From Antedon mediterranea (lineage: Eukaryota; Echinodermata; Crinoidea; Comatulida; Antedonidae): 64,000 bases of DNA. The stretch spans positions 4,402,001-4,466,000 of the forward strand of contig NC_092679.1 in the NCBI RefSeq assembly GCF_964355755.1, in the 5' to 3' direction. Under the pieces are notes generated by a model, which did no database searches, was not told where the DNA came from, and saw only the letters and a program-made list of their open reading frames with translations. Position 1 is the first letter of the stretch, and every line of letters starts with the position of its first letter. Made by a program: the position numbers and the translations under genes. Positions 31,601 through 45,435 of this stretch are shown here, one piece after another.

Positions 31601-34600
31601 CAATTGCCTAAGTCAGTCAATCAGTCAATTGCCTAAGTCAGTCAGTCAATCGCCTAAGTCAGTCAGTAAGTCAATCGCCTAAATCAGTCAATCGCCTAAG
31701 TCAGTCAGTCAGTCAATCAATCGCCTCAGTCAGTCAATCGCCTAAGTCAGTCAGTCAGTCAATCTCCTCAGTCAGTCAATCGCCTAAGTCAGTCAGTCAA
31801 TCGCCTCGGTCAGTCAATCGCCTAAGTCAGTCAGTCAATCGCCTAAGTCAGTCAGTCAATCGCCTAAGTCAGTCAGTCAATTTCATTTCATTCATTTCAT
31901 TTCATTTATTTTATCTCATAAAAATCAATCGCCTAAGTCAGTCAATCGCCTAAGTCAGTCAGTCAATTTCTTTTCATTCATTTCATTTCATTTATTTTGT
32001 CTAATAAAACTCAATCGCCTAAGTCAGTCAATTGCCTAAGTCAGTCAATCAGTCAATTGCCTAAGTCAGTCTGTCAATCGCCTAAGTCAGTCAGTCAATC
32101 GCCTAAGTCAGTCAGTCAATTTCATTTCATTCATTTCATTTCATTTATTTGGTCTCATAAAAATCAATCGCCTAAGTCAGTCAATTGCCTAAGTCAGTCA
32201 ATCGGTCAATTGCCTAAGTCAGTCAGTCAGTCAATCGCCTAAGTCAGTCAGTCAATCGCCTAAGTCAGTCAGTCAATCGCCTGAGTCAGTCAGTCAATCG
32301 CCTAAGTCAGTCAGTCAATCGCCTAAGTCAGTCAGTCAATCGCCTAAGTCAGTCAATCGCCTAAGTCAGTCAGTCAATCGCCTCAGTCAGTCAATCGCCT
32401 AAGTCAGTCAGTCAGTCAATCCCCTCAGTCAGTCAATCGCCTAAGTCAGTCAGTCAATCGCCTCGGTCAGTCAATCAATCGCCTAAGTCAGTCAGTCAAT
32501 CGCCTAAGTCAGTCAGTCAATTTCATTTCATTCATTTCATTTCATTTATTTTGTCTCATAGAAATCAATCGCCTAAGTCAGTCAATTGCCTAAGTCAGTC
32601 AATCAGTCAGTCAATTGCCTAAGTCAGTCAATCAGTCAATTGCCTAAGTCAGTCAGTCAATCGCCTAAGTCAGTCAGTAAGTCAATCGCCTAAATCAGTC
32701 AATCGCCTAAGTCAGTTAGTCAGTCAATCGCCTCAGTCAGTCAATCGCCTAAGTCAGTCAATCGCCTAAGTCAGTCAGTCAGTCAATCAATCGCCTCAGT
32801 CAGTCAATCGCCTAAGTCAGTCAGTCAATCTCCTCAGTCAGTCAATCGCCTAAGTCAGTCAGTCAATCGCCTCGGTCAGTCAATCGCCTAAGTCAGTCAG
32901 TCAATCGCCTAAGTCAGTCAGTCAATCGCCTAAGTCAGTCAGTCAATTTCATTTCATTCATTTCATTTCATTTATTTTATCTCATAAAAATCAATCGCCT
33001 AAGTCAGTCAATCGCCTAAGTCAGTCAGTCAATTTCTTTTCATTCATTTCATTTCATTTATTTTGTCTCATAAAAATCAATCGCCTAAGTCAGTCAATTG
33101 CCTAAGTCAGTCAATCAGTAAATTGCCTAAGTCAGTCTGTCAATCGCCTAAGTCAGTCAGTCAATCGCCTAAGTCAGTCAGTCAATTTCATTTCATTCAT
33201 TTCATTTCATTTATTTGGTCTCATAAAAATCAATCGCCTAAGTCAGTCAATTGCCTAAGTCAGCCAATCGGTCAATTGCCTAAGTCAGTCAGTCAATCGC
33301 CTAAGTCAGTAAGTCAATCGCCTAAGTCAGTCAGACAATCGCCTGAGTCAGTCAGTCAATCGCCTAAGTCAGTCAGTCCGTCAATCGCCTAAGTCAGTCA
33401 GTCAGTCAATCAATCACCTAAGTCAGTCAGTCCGTCAATCGCCTAAGTCAGTCAGTCAGTCAATCAATCGCCTCAGTCAGTCAGTCAATCGCCTCAGTCA
33501 GTCAATCACCTAAGTCAGTCAATCGCCTAAGTCAGTCAGTCAGTCAATCAATCGCCTAAGTCAGTCAGTCAGTCAATCGCCTCAGTCAGTCAATCACCTA
33601 AGTCAGTCAGTCAGTCAATCAATCGCCTCAGTCAGTCAATCGCCTAAGTCAGTCAGTCAGTCAATCTCCTCAGTCAGTCAATCGCCTAAGTCAGCCAGTC
33701 AATCGCCTCGGTCATCCAATCGCCTAAGTCAGTCAGTCAATCGCCTAAGTAAGTCAGTCAATCGCCTAAGTCAGTCAGTCAATTTCATTTCATTCATTTC
33801 ATTTCATTTATTTTGTCTCATAAAAATCAATCGCCTAAGTCAGTCAATTGCCTAAGTCAGTCAATCGGTCAATTGCCTAAGTCAGTCAGTCAATCGCCAA
33901 AGTCAGTCAGTCAATCGCCTAAGTCAGTCAGTCAATCGCCTGAGTCAGTCAGTCAATCGCCTAAGTCAGTCAGTCCGTCAATCGCCTAAGTCAGTCAGTC
34001 AGTCAATCAATCACCTAAGTCAGTCAGTCCGTCAATCGCCTAAGTCAGTCAGTCAGTCAATCAATCGCCTAGGTCAGTCAGTCAGTCAATCGCCTCAGTC
34101 AGTCAATCACCTAAGTCAGTCAATCGCCTAAGTCAGTCAGTCAATTGCCTAAGTCAGTCAATCAATTGCCTAAGTCAGTCAGTCAGTCAATCGCCTAAGT
34201 CAGTCAATCAATCGCCTAAGTCAGTCAGTCAGTCAATCTCCTCAGTCAGTCAATCGCCTAAGTCAGTCAGTCAATCGCCTCGGTCAGTCAATCGCCTAAG
34301 TCAGTCAGTCAATCGCCTAAGTCAGTCAGTCAATCGCCTAAGTCAGTCAGTCAATTTCATTTCATTCATTTCATTTCATTTATTTTATCTCATAAAAATC
34401 AATCGCCTAAGTCAGTCAATCGCCTAAGTCAGTCAGTCAATTTCTTTTCATTCATTTCATTTCATTTATTTTGTCTAATAAAAATCAATCGCCTAAGTCA
34501 GTCAATTGCCTAAGTCAGTCAATCAGTCAATTGCCTAAGTCAGTCTGTCAATCGCCTAAGTCAGTCAGTCAATCGCCTAAGTCAGTCAGTCAATTTCATT

Positions 34601-37600
34601 TCATTCATTTCATTTCATTTATTTGGTCTCATAAAAATCAATCGCCTAAGTCAGTCAATTGCCTAAGTCAGTCAATCGGTCAATTGCCTAAGTCAGTCAG
34701 TCAGTCAATCGCCTAAGTCAGTCAGTCAATCGCCTAAGTCAGTCAGTCAATCGCCTGAGTCAGTCAGTCAATCGCCTAAGTCAGTCAGTCCGTCAATCGC
34801 CTAAGTCAGTCAGTCAGTCAATCAATCACCTAAGTCAGTCAGTCCGTCAATCGCCTAAGTCAGTCAGTCAGTCAATCAATCGCCTAAGTCAGTCAGTCAG
34901 TCAATCGCCTCAGTCAGTCAATCACCTAAGTCAGTCAATCGCCTAAGTCAGTCAGTCAGTCAATCAATCGCCTCAGTCAGTCAATCGCCTAAGTCAGTCA
35001 GTCAGTCAATCAATCGCCTCAGTCAGTCAATCGCCTAAGTCAGTCAGTCAGTCAATCTCCTCAGTCAGTCAATCGCCTAAGTCAGTCAGTCAATCGCCTC
35101 GGTCAGTCAATCGCCTAAGTCAGTCAGTCAATCGCCTAAGTCAGTCAGTCAATTTCATTTCATTAATTTCATTTCATTTATTTTGTCTCATAAAAATCAA
35201 TCGCCTCGGTCAGTCAATCGCCTAAGTCAGTCAGTCAATTTCTTTTCATTCATTTCACTTCATTTATTTTGTCTCATAAAAATCAATCGCCTAAGTCAGT
35301 CAATTGCCTAAGTCAGTCAATCAGTAAATTGCCTAAGTCAGTCTGTCAATCGCCTAAGTCAGTCAGTCAATCGCCTAAGTCAGTCAGTCAATTTCATTTC
35401 ATTCATTTCATTTCATTTATTTGGTCTCATAAAAATCAATCACCTAAGTCAGTCAATTGCCTAAGTCAGCCAATCGGTCAATTGCCTAAGTCAGTCAGTC
35501 AATCGCCTAAGTCAGTAAGTCAATCGCCTAAGTCAGTCAGACAATCGCCTGAGTCAGTCAGTCAATCGCCTAAGTCAGTCAGTCCGTCAATCGCCTAAGT
35601 CAGTCAGTCAGTCAATCAATCACCTAAGTCAGTCAGTCCGTCAATCGCCTCAGTCAGTCAGTCAGTCAATCAATCGCCTAAGTCAGTCAGTCAGTCAATC
35701 GCCTCAGTCAGTCAATCACCTAAGTCAGTTAATCGCCTAAGACAGTCAGTCAGTCAATCAATCGCCTAAGTCAGTCAGTCAGTCAATCGCCTCAGTCAGT
35801 CAATCACCTAAGTCAGTCAGTCAGTCAATCAATCGCCTCAGTCAGTCAATCGCCTAAGACAGTCAGTCAGTCAATCTCCTCAGTCAGTCAATCGCCTAAG
35901 TCAGCCAGTCAATCGCCTCGGTCATCCAATCGCCTAAGTCAGTCAGTCAATCGCCTAAGTAAGTCAGTCAATCGCCTAAGTCAGTCAGTCAATTTCATTT
36001 CATTCATTTCATTTCATTTATTTTGTCTCATAAAAATCAATCGCCTAAGTCAGTCAATTGCCTAAGTCAGTCAATCGGTCAATAGCCTAAGTCAGTCAGT
36101 CAATCGCCAAAGTCAGTCAGTCAATCGCCTAAGTCAGTCAGTCAATCGCCTGAGTCAGTCAGTCAATCGCCTAAGTCAGTCAGTCCGTCAATCGCCTAAG
36201 TCAGTCAGTCAGTCAATCAATCACCTAAGTCAGTCAGTCCGTCAATCGCCTAAGTCAGTCAGTCAGTCAATCAATCGCCTAAGTCAGTCAGTCAGTCAAT
36301 CGCCTCAGTCAGTCAATCACCTAAGTCAGTCAATCGCCTAAGTCAGTCAGTCAATTGCCTAAGTCAGTCAATCAATTGCCTAAGTCAGTCAGTCAGTCAA
36401 TCGCCTAAGTCAGTCAATCAATCGCCTAAGTCAGTCACTCAATCGCCTAAGTCAGTCAATCGCGTAAGTCAGTCAATCAATCGCCTAAGTCAGTCAATCG
36501 CCTAAGTCAGTCAGTCGCCTAAGTCAGTAAGTCAATCGCCTAAGCCAGTGAATTACCTAAGTCAGTCAGTCATTCGCCTAAGTCAATCAGTCAATCGCCT
36601 AAGTCAGTCACTCAATCGCCTAAGTCAATCAGTCAATTGCCTAAGTCAGTCAATCGCCTAAGTCAGTCAGTCACCTAAGTCAGTCAGTCAATCGCCTAAG
36701 TCAGTCAGTCAATCGCCTAAGTCAGTCAGTCAATCGCCTAAGTCAGTCAGTCAATCGCCTAAGTCAGTCAATCGCCTAAGTCAGTCAGTCAATCGCCTCA
36801 GTCAGTCAATCGCCTAAGTCAGTCAGTCAGTCAATCCCCTCAGTCAGTCAATCGCCTAAGTCAGTCAGTCAATCGCCTCGGTCAGTCAATCAATCGCCTA
36901 AGTCAGTCAGTCAATCGCCTAAGTCAGTCAGTCAATTTCATTTCATTCATTTCATTTCATTTATTTTGTCTCATAGAAATCAATCGCCTAAGTCAGTCAA
37001 TTGCCTAAGTCAGTCAATCAGTCAGTCAATTGCCTAAGTCAGTCAATCAGTCAATTGCCTAAGTCAGTCAGTCAATCGCCTAAGTCAGTCAGTAAGTCAA
37101 TCGCCTAAATCAGTCAATCGCCTAAGTCAGTTAGTCAGTCAATCGCCTCAGTCAGTCAATCGCCTAAGTCAGTCAATCGCCTAAGTCAGTCAGTCAGTCA
37201 ATCAATCGCCTCAGTCAGTCAATCGCCTAAGTCAGTCAGTCAGTCAATCTCCTCAGTCAGTCAATCGCCTAAGTCAGTCAGTCAATCGCCTCGGTCAGTC
37301 AATCGCCTAAGTCAGTCAGTCAATCGCCTAAGTCAGTCAGTCAATCGCCTAAGTCAGTCAGTCAATTTCATTTCATTCATTTCATTTCATTTATTTTATC
37401 TCATAAAAATCAATCGCCTAAGTCAGTCAATCGCCTAAGTCAGTCAGTCAATTTCTTTTCATTCATTTCATTTCATTTATTTTGTCTCATAAAAATCAAT
37501 CCCCTAAGTCAGTCAATTGCCTAAGTCAGTCAATCAGTCAATTGCCTAAGTCAGTCTGTCAATCGCCTAAGTCAGTCAGTCAATCGCCTAAGTCAGTCAG

Positions 37601-40600
37601 TCAATTTCATTTCATTCATTTCATTTCATTTATTTGGTCTCATAAAAATCAATCGCCTAAGTCAGTCAATTGCCTAAGTCAGTCAATCGGTCAATTGCCT
37701 AAGTCAGTCAGTCAGTCAATCGCCTAAGTCAGTCAGTCAATCGCCTAAGTCAGTCAGTCAATCGCCTGAGTCAGTCAGTCAATCGCCTAAGTCAGTCAGT
37801 CCGTCAATCGCCTAAGTCAGTCAGTCAGTCAATCAATCACCTAAGTCAGTCAGTCCGTCAATCGCCTAAGTCAGTCAGTCAGTCAATCAATCGCCTAAGT
37901 CAGTCAGTCAGTCAATCGCCTCAGTCAGTCAATCACCCAAGTCAGTCAATCGCCTAAGTCAGTCAGTCCGTCAATCGCCTAAGTCAGTCAGTCAATCGCC
38001 TAAGTCAGTCAGTCAATTTCATTTCATTCATTTCATTTCATTTATTTTATCTCATAAAAATCAATCGCCTAAGTCAGTCAATCGCCTAAGTCAGTCAGTC
38101 AATTTCTTTTCATTCATTTCATTTCATTTATTTTGTCTCATAAAAATCAATCGCCTAAGTCAGTCAATTGCCTAAGTCAGTCAATCAGTCAATTGCCTAA
38201 GTCAGTCTGTCAATCGCCTAAGTCAGTCAGTCAATCGCCTAAGTCAGTCAGTCAATTTCATTTCATTCATTTCATTTCATTTATTTGGTCTCATAAAAAT
38301 CAATCGCCTAAGTCAGTCAATTGCCTAAGTCAGTCAATCGGTCAATTGCCTAAGTCAGTCAGTCAGTCAATCGCCTAAGTCAGTCAGTCAATCGCCTCAG
38401 TCAGTCAATCACCTAAGTCAGTCAATCGCCTAAGTCAGTCAGTCCGTCAATCGCCTAAGTCAGTCAGTCAGTCAATCAATCACCTAAGTCAGTCAGTCCG
38501 TCAATCGCCTAAGTCAGTCAGTCAGTCAATCAATCGCCTAAGTCAGTCAGTCAGTCAATCGCCTCAGTCAGTCAATCACCTAAGTCAGTCAATCGCCTAA
38601 GTCAGTCAGTCAGTCAATCAATCGCCTCAGTCAGTCAATCGCCTAAGTCAGTCAATCGCCTAAGTCAGTCAGTCAATCAATCGCCTCAGTCAGTCAATCG
38701 CCTAAGTCAGTCAGTCAGTCAATCTCCTCAGTCAGTCAATCGCCTAAGTCAGTCAGTCAATCGCCTCGGTCAGTCAATCGCCTAAGTCAGTCAGTCAATC
38801 GCCTAAGTCAGTCAGTCAATTTCATTTCATTCATTTCATTTCATTTATTTTGTCTCATAAAAATCAATCGCCTTGGTCAGTCAATCGCCTAAGTCAGTCA
38901 GTCAATTTCTTTTCATTCATTTCATTTCATTTATTTTGTCTCATAAAAATCAATCGCCTAAGTCAGTCAATTGCCTAAGTCAGTCAATCAGTAAATTGCC
39001 TAAGTCAGTCTGTCAATCGCCTAAGTCAGTCAGTCAATCGCCTAAGTCAGTCAGTCAATTTCATTTCATTCATTTCATTTATTTGGTCTCATAAAAATCA
39101 ATCGCCTAAGTCAGTCAATTGCCTAAGTCAGCCAATCGGTCAATTGCCTAAGTCAGTCAGTCAATCGCCTAAGTCAGTAAGTCAATCGCCTAAGTCAGTC
39201 AGACAATCGCCTGAGTCAGTCAGTCAATCGCCTAAGTCAGTCAGTCCGTCAATCGCCTAAGTCAGTCAGTCAGTCAATCAATCACCTAAGTCAGTCAGTC
39301 CGTCAATCGCCTCAGTCAGTCAGTCAGTCAATCAATCGCCTAAGTCAGTCAGTCAGTCAATCGCCTCAGTCAGTCAATCACCTAAGTCAGTTAATCGCCT
39401 AAGACAGTCAGTCAGTCAATCAATCGCCTAAGTCAGTCAGTCAGTCAATCGCCTCAGTCAGTCAATCACCTAAGTCAGTCAGTCAGTCAATCAATCGCCT
39501 CAGTCAGTCAATTGCCTAAGTCAATCAGTCAGTCAATCTCCTCAGTCAGTCAATCGCCTAAGTCAGTCAGTCAATCGCCTCGGTCATCCAATCGCCTAAG
39601 TCAGTCAGTCAATCGCCTAAGTCAGTCAGTCAATCGCCTAAGTCAGTCAGTCAATTTCATTTCATTCATTTCATTTCATTTATTTTGCCTCATAAAAATC
39701 AATCGCCTAAGTAAGTCAATTGCCTAAGTCAGTCAATCGGTCAATTGCCTAAGTCAGTCAGTCAATCGCCAAAGTCAGTCAGTCAATCGCCTAAGTCAGT
39801 CAGTCAATCGCCTGAGTCAGTCAGTCAATCGCCTAAGTCAGTCAGTCAGTCAATCAATCGCCTCAGTCAGTCAATCGCCTAAGTCAGTCAGTCAGTCAAT
39901 CTCCTCAGTCAGTCAATCGCCTAAGTCAGTCAGTCAATCGCCTAAGTCAGTCAGTCAATCGCCTAAGTCAGTCAGTCAATCGCCTAAGTCAGTCAGTCAA
40001 TCGCCTAAGTCAGTCAGTCAATTTCATTTCATTCATTTCATTTCATTTATTTTGTCTCATAGATATCAATCGCCTAAGTCAGTCAATCGCCTAAGTCAGT
40101 CAGTCAATTTCTTTTCATTCATTTCATTTCATTTATTTTGTCTCATAAAAATCAATCACCTAAGTCAGTCAATTGCCTAAGTCAGTCAATCAGTCAATTG
40201 CCTAAGTCAGTCTGTCAATCGCCTAAGTCAGTCAGTCAATCGCCTAAGTCAGTCAGTCAATTTCATTTCATTCATTTCATTTCATTTATTTGGTCTCATA
40301 AAAATCAATCGCCTAAGTCAGTCAATTGCCTAAGTTAGTCAATCGGTCAATTGCCTAAGTCAGTCAGTCAATCGCCTAAGTCAGTCAGTCAATTTTATTT
40401 CATTCATTTCATTTCATTTATTTGGTCTCATAAAAATCAATCGCCTAAGTCAGTCAATTGCCTAAGTCAGCCAATCGGTCAATTGCCTAAGTCAGTCAGT
40501 CAATCGCCTAAGTCAGTAAGTCAATCGCCTAAGTCAGTCAGACAATCGCCTGAGTCAGTCAGTCAATCGCCTAAGTCAGTCAGTCCGTCAATCGCCTAAG

Positions 40601-43600
40601 TCAGTCAGTCAATCAATCACCTAAGTCAGTCAGTCCGTCAATCGCCTCAGTCAGTCAGTCAGTCAATCAATCGCCTAAGTCAGTCAGTCAGTCAATCGCC
40701 TCAGTCAGTCAATCACCTAAGTCAGTTAATCGCCTAAGACAGTCAGTCAGTCAATCAATCGCCTAAGTCAGTCAGTCAGTCAATCGCCTCAGTCAGTCAA
40801 TCACCTAAGTCAGTCAGTCAGTCAATCAATCGCCTCAGTCAGTCAATTGCCTAAGTCAGTCAGTCAGTCAATCTCCTCAGTCAGTCAATCGCCTAAGTCA
40901 GTCAGTCAATCGCCTCGGTCATCCAATCGCCTAAGTCAGTCAGTCAATCGCCTAAGTCAGTCAGTCAATCGCCTAAGTCAGTCAGTCAATTTCATTTCAT
41001 TCATTTCATTTCATTTATTTTGCCTCATAAAAATCAATCGCCTAAGTAAGTCAATTGCCTAAGTCAGTCAATCGGTCAATTGCCTAAGTCAGTCAGTCAA
41101 TCGCCAAAGTCAGTCAGTCAATTGCCTAAGTCAGTCAGTCAATCGCCTGAGTCAGTCAGTCAATCGCCTAAGTCAGTCAGTCAGTCAATCAATCGCCTCA
41201 GTCAGTCAATCGCCTAAGTCAGTCAGTCAGTCAATCTCCTCAGTCAGTCAATCGCCTAAGTCAGTCAGTCAATCGCCTAAGTCAGTCAGTCAATCGCCTA
41301 AGTCAGTCAGTCAATCGCCTAAGTCAGTCAGTCAATTTCATTTCATTCATTTCATTTCATTTATTTTGTCTCATAGATATCAATCGCCTAAGTCAGTCAA
41401 TCGCCTAAGTCAGTCAGTCAATTTCTTTTCATTCATTTCATTTCATTTATTTTGTCTCATAAAAATCAATCACCTAAGTCAGTCAATTGCCTAAGTCAGT
41501 CAATCAGTCAATTGCCTAAGTCAGTCTGTCAATCGCCTAAGTCAGTCAGTCAATCGCCTAAGTCAGTCAGTCAATTTCATTTCATTCATTTCATTTCATT
41601 TATTTGGTCTCATAAAAATCAATCGCCTAAGTCAGTCAATTGCCTAAGTTAGTCAATCGGTCAATTGCCTAAGTCAGTCAGTCAATCGCCTAAGTCAGTC
41701 AGTCAATTTTATTTCATTCATTTCATTTCATTTATTTGGTCTCATAAAAATCAATCGCCTAAGTCAGTCAATTGCCTAAGTCAGTCAATCGGTCAATTGC
41801 CTAAGTCCATCAGTCAATCGCCTAAGTCAGTCAGTCAGTCAATCCCCTCAGTCAGTCAATCGCCTAAGTCAGTCAGTCAATCGCCTCGGTCAGTCAATCA
41901 ATCGCCTAAGTCAGTCAGTCAATCGCCTAAGTCAGTCAGTCAATTTCATTTCATTCATTTCATTTCATTTATTTTGTCTCATAGAAATCAATCGCCTAAG
42001 TCAGTCAATTGCCTAAGTCAGTCAATCAGTCAATTGCCTAAGTCAGTCAGTCAATCGCCTAAGTCAGTCAGTAAGTCAATCGCCTAAATCAGTCAGTCAA
42101 TTGCCTAAGTCAGTCAATCGCCTAAGTCAGTCAGTCAATCTCCTCAGTAAGCCAATCGCCTAAGTCAGTCAGTCAATTGCCTCGGTCAGTCAATCGCCTA
42201 AGTCAGTCAGTCAATCGCCTAAGTCAGTCAGTCAATCGCCTAAGTCAGTCAGTCAATTTCATTTCATTCATTTCATTTCATTTATTTTATCTCATAAAAA
42301 TCAATCGCCTAAGTCAGTCAATCGCCTAAGTCAGTCAGTCAATTTCTTTTCATTCATTTCATTTCATTTATTTTGTCTCATAAAAATCAATCGCCTAAGT
42401 CAGTCAATTGCCTAAGTCAGTCAATCAGTCAATTGCCTAAGTCAGTCTGTCAATCGCCTAAGTCAGTCAGTCAATCGCCTAAGTCAGTCAGTCAATTTCA
42501 TTTCATTCATTTCATTTCATTTATTTGGTCTCATAAAAATCAATCGCCTAAGTCAGTCAATTGCCTAAGTCTGTCAATCGGTCAATTGCCTAAGTCAGTC
42601 AGTCAGTCAATCGTTTAAGTCAGTCAGTCAATCGCCTAAGTCAGTCAGTCAATCGCCTGAGTCAGTCAGTCAATCGCCTAAGTCAGTCAGTCCGTCAATC
42701 GCCTAAGTCAGTTAGTCAGTCAATCAATCACCTAAGTCAGTCAGTCCGTCAATCGCCTAAGTCAGTCAGTCAATCGCCTAAGTCAGTCAGTCAATTTCAT
42801 TTCATTTCATTTATTTTATCTCATAAAAATCAATTGCCTAAGTCAGTCAATCGCCTAAGTCAGTCAGTCAATTTCTTTTCATTCATTTCATTTCATTTAT
42901 TTTGTCTCATAAAAATCAATCGCCTAAGTCAGTCAATTGCCTAAGTCAGTCAATCAGTCAATTGCCTAAGTCAGTCTGTCAATCGCCTAAGTCAGTCAGT
43001 CAATCGCCTAAGTCAGTCAGTCAATTTCATTTCATTCATTTCATTTCATTTATTTGGTCTCATAAAAATCAATCGCCTAAGTCAGTCAATTGCCTAAGTC
43101 AGTCAATCGGTCAATTGCCTAAGTCAGTCAGTCAGTCAATCGCCTAAGTCAGTCAGTCAATCGCCTAAGTCAGTCAGTCAGTCAATCGCCTAAGTCAGTC
43201 AGTCCGTCAATCGCCTAAGTCAGTCAGTCAGTCAATCAATCACCTAAGTCAGTCAGTCCGTCAATCGCCTAAGTCAGTCAGTCAGTCAATCAATCGCCTA
43301 AGTCAGTCAGTCAGTCAATCGCCTCAGTCAGTCAATCACCTAAGTCAGTCAATCGCCTAAGTCAGTCAGTCCGTCAATCGCCTAAGTCAGTCAGTCAATC
43401 GCCTAAGTCAGTCAGTCAATTTCATTTCATTCATTTCATTTATTTTATCTCATAAAAATCAATCGCCTAAGTCAGTCAATCGCCTAAGTCAGTCAGTCAA
43501 TTTCTTTTCATTCATTTCATTTCATTTATTTTGTCTCATAAAAATCAATCGCCTAAGTCAGTCAATTGCCTAAGTCAGTCAATCGCCTAAGTCAGTCAGT

Positions 43601-45435
43601 CAATCGCCTAAGTCAGTCAGTCAATCGCCTAAGTCAGTCAGTCAATTGCCTAAGTCAGTCAATCGCCTAAGTCAGTCAGTCAATCGCCTCAGTCAGTCAA
43701 TCGCCTAAGTCAGTCAGTCAGTCAATCCCCTCAGTCAGTCAATCGCCTAAGTCAGTCAGTCAATCGCCTCGGTCAGTCAATCAATCGCCTAAGTCAGTCA
43801 GTCAATCGCCTAAGTCAGTCAGTCAATTTCATTTCATTCATTTCATTTCATTTATTTTGTCTCATAGAAATCAATCGCCTAAGTCAGTCAATTGCCTAAG
43901 TCAGTCAATCAGTCAATTGCCTAAGTCAGTCAGTCAATCGCCTAAGTCAGTCAGTAAGTCAATCGCCTAAATCAGTCAGTCAATTGCCTAAGTCAGTCAA
44001 TCGCCTAAGTCAGTCAGTCAGTCAATCTCCTCAGTAAGCCAATCGCCTAAGTCAGTCAGTCAATTGCCTCGGTCAGTCAATCGCCTAAGTCAGTCAGTCA
44101 ATCGCCTAAGTCAGTCAGTCAATCGCCTAAGTCAGTCAGTCAATCGCCTAAGTCAGTCAGTCAATTTCATTTCATTCATTTCATTTCATTTATTTTATCT
44201 CATAAAAATCAATCGCCTAAGTCAGTCAATCGCCTAAGTCAGTCAGTCAATTTCTTTTCATTCATTTCATTTCATTTATTTTGTCTCATAAAAATCAATC
44301 GCCTAAGTCAGTCAATCAGTCAATTGCCTAAGTCAGTCTGTCAATCGCCTAAGTCAGTCAGTCAATCGCCTAAGTCAGTCAGTCAATTTCATTTCATTCA
44401 TTTCATTTCATTTATTTGGTCTCATAAAAATCAATCGCCTAAGTCAGTCAATTGCCTAAGTCTGTCAATCGGTCAATTGCCTAAGTCAGTCAGTCAGTCA
44501 ATCGTTTAAGTCAGTCAGTCAATCGCCTAAGTCAGTCAGTCAATCGCCTGAGTCAGTCAGTCAATCGCCTAAGTCAGTCAGTCCGTCAATCGCCTAAGTC
44601 AGTCAGTCAGTCAATCAATCACCTAAGTCAGTCAGTCCGTCAATCGCCTAAGTCAGTCAGTCAATCGCCTAAGTCAGTCAGTCAATTTCATTTCATTCAT
44701 TTCATTTCATTTATTTTATCTCATAAAAATCAATTGCCTAAGTCAGTCAATCGCCTAAGTCAGTCAGTCAATTTCTTTTCATTCATTTCATTTCATTTAT
44801 TTTGTCTCATAAAAATCAATCGCCTAAGTCAGTCAATTGCCTAAGTCAGTCAATCAGTCAATTGCCTAAGTCAGTCTGTCAATCGCCTAAGTCAGTCAGT
44901 CAATCGCCTAAGTCAGTCAGTCAATTTCATTTCATTCATTTCATTTCATTTATTTGGTCTCATAAAAATCAATCGCCTAAGTCAGTCAATTGCCTAAGTC
45001 AGTCAATCGGTCAATTGCCTAAGTCAGTCAGTCAGTCAATCGCCTAAGTCAGTCAGTCAATCGCCTAAGTCAGTCAGTCAGTCAATCGCCTAAGTCAGTC
45101 AGTCCGTCAATCGCCTAAGTCAGTCAGTCAGTCAATCAATCACCTAAGTCAGTCAGTCCGTCAATCGCCTAAGTCAGTCAGTCAGTCAATCAATCGCCTA
45201 AGTCAGTCAGTCAGTCAATCGCCTCAGTCAGTCAATCACCTAAGTCAGTCAATCGCCTAAGTCAGTCAGTCCGTCAATCGCCTAAGTCAGTCAGTCAATC
45301 GCCTAAGTCAGTCAGTCAATTTCATTTCATTCATTTCATTTCATTTATTTTATCTCATAAAAATCAATCGCCTAAGTCAGTCAATCGCCTAAGTCAGTCA
45401 GTCAATTTCTTTTCATTCATTTCATTTCATTTATT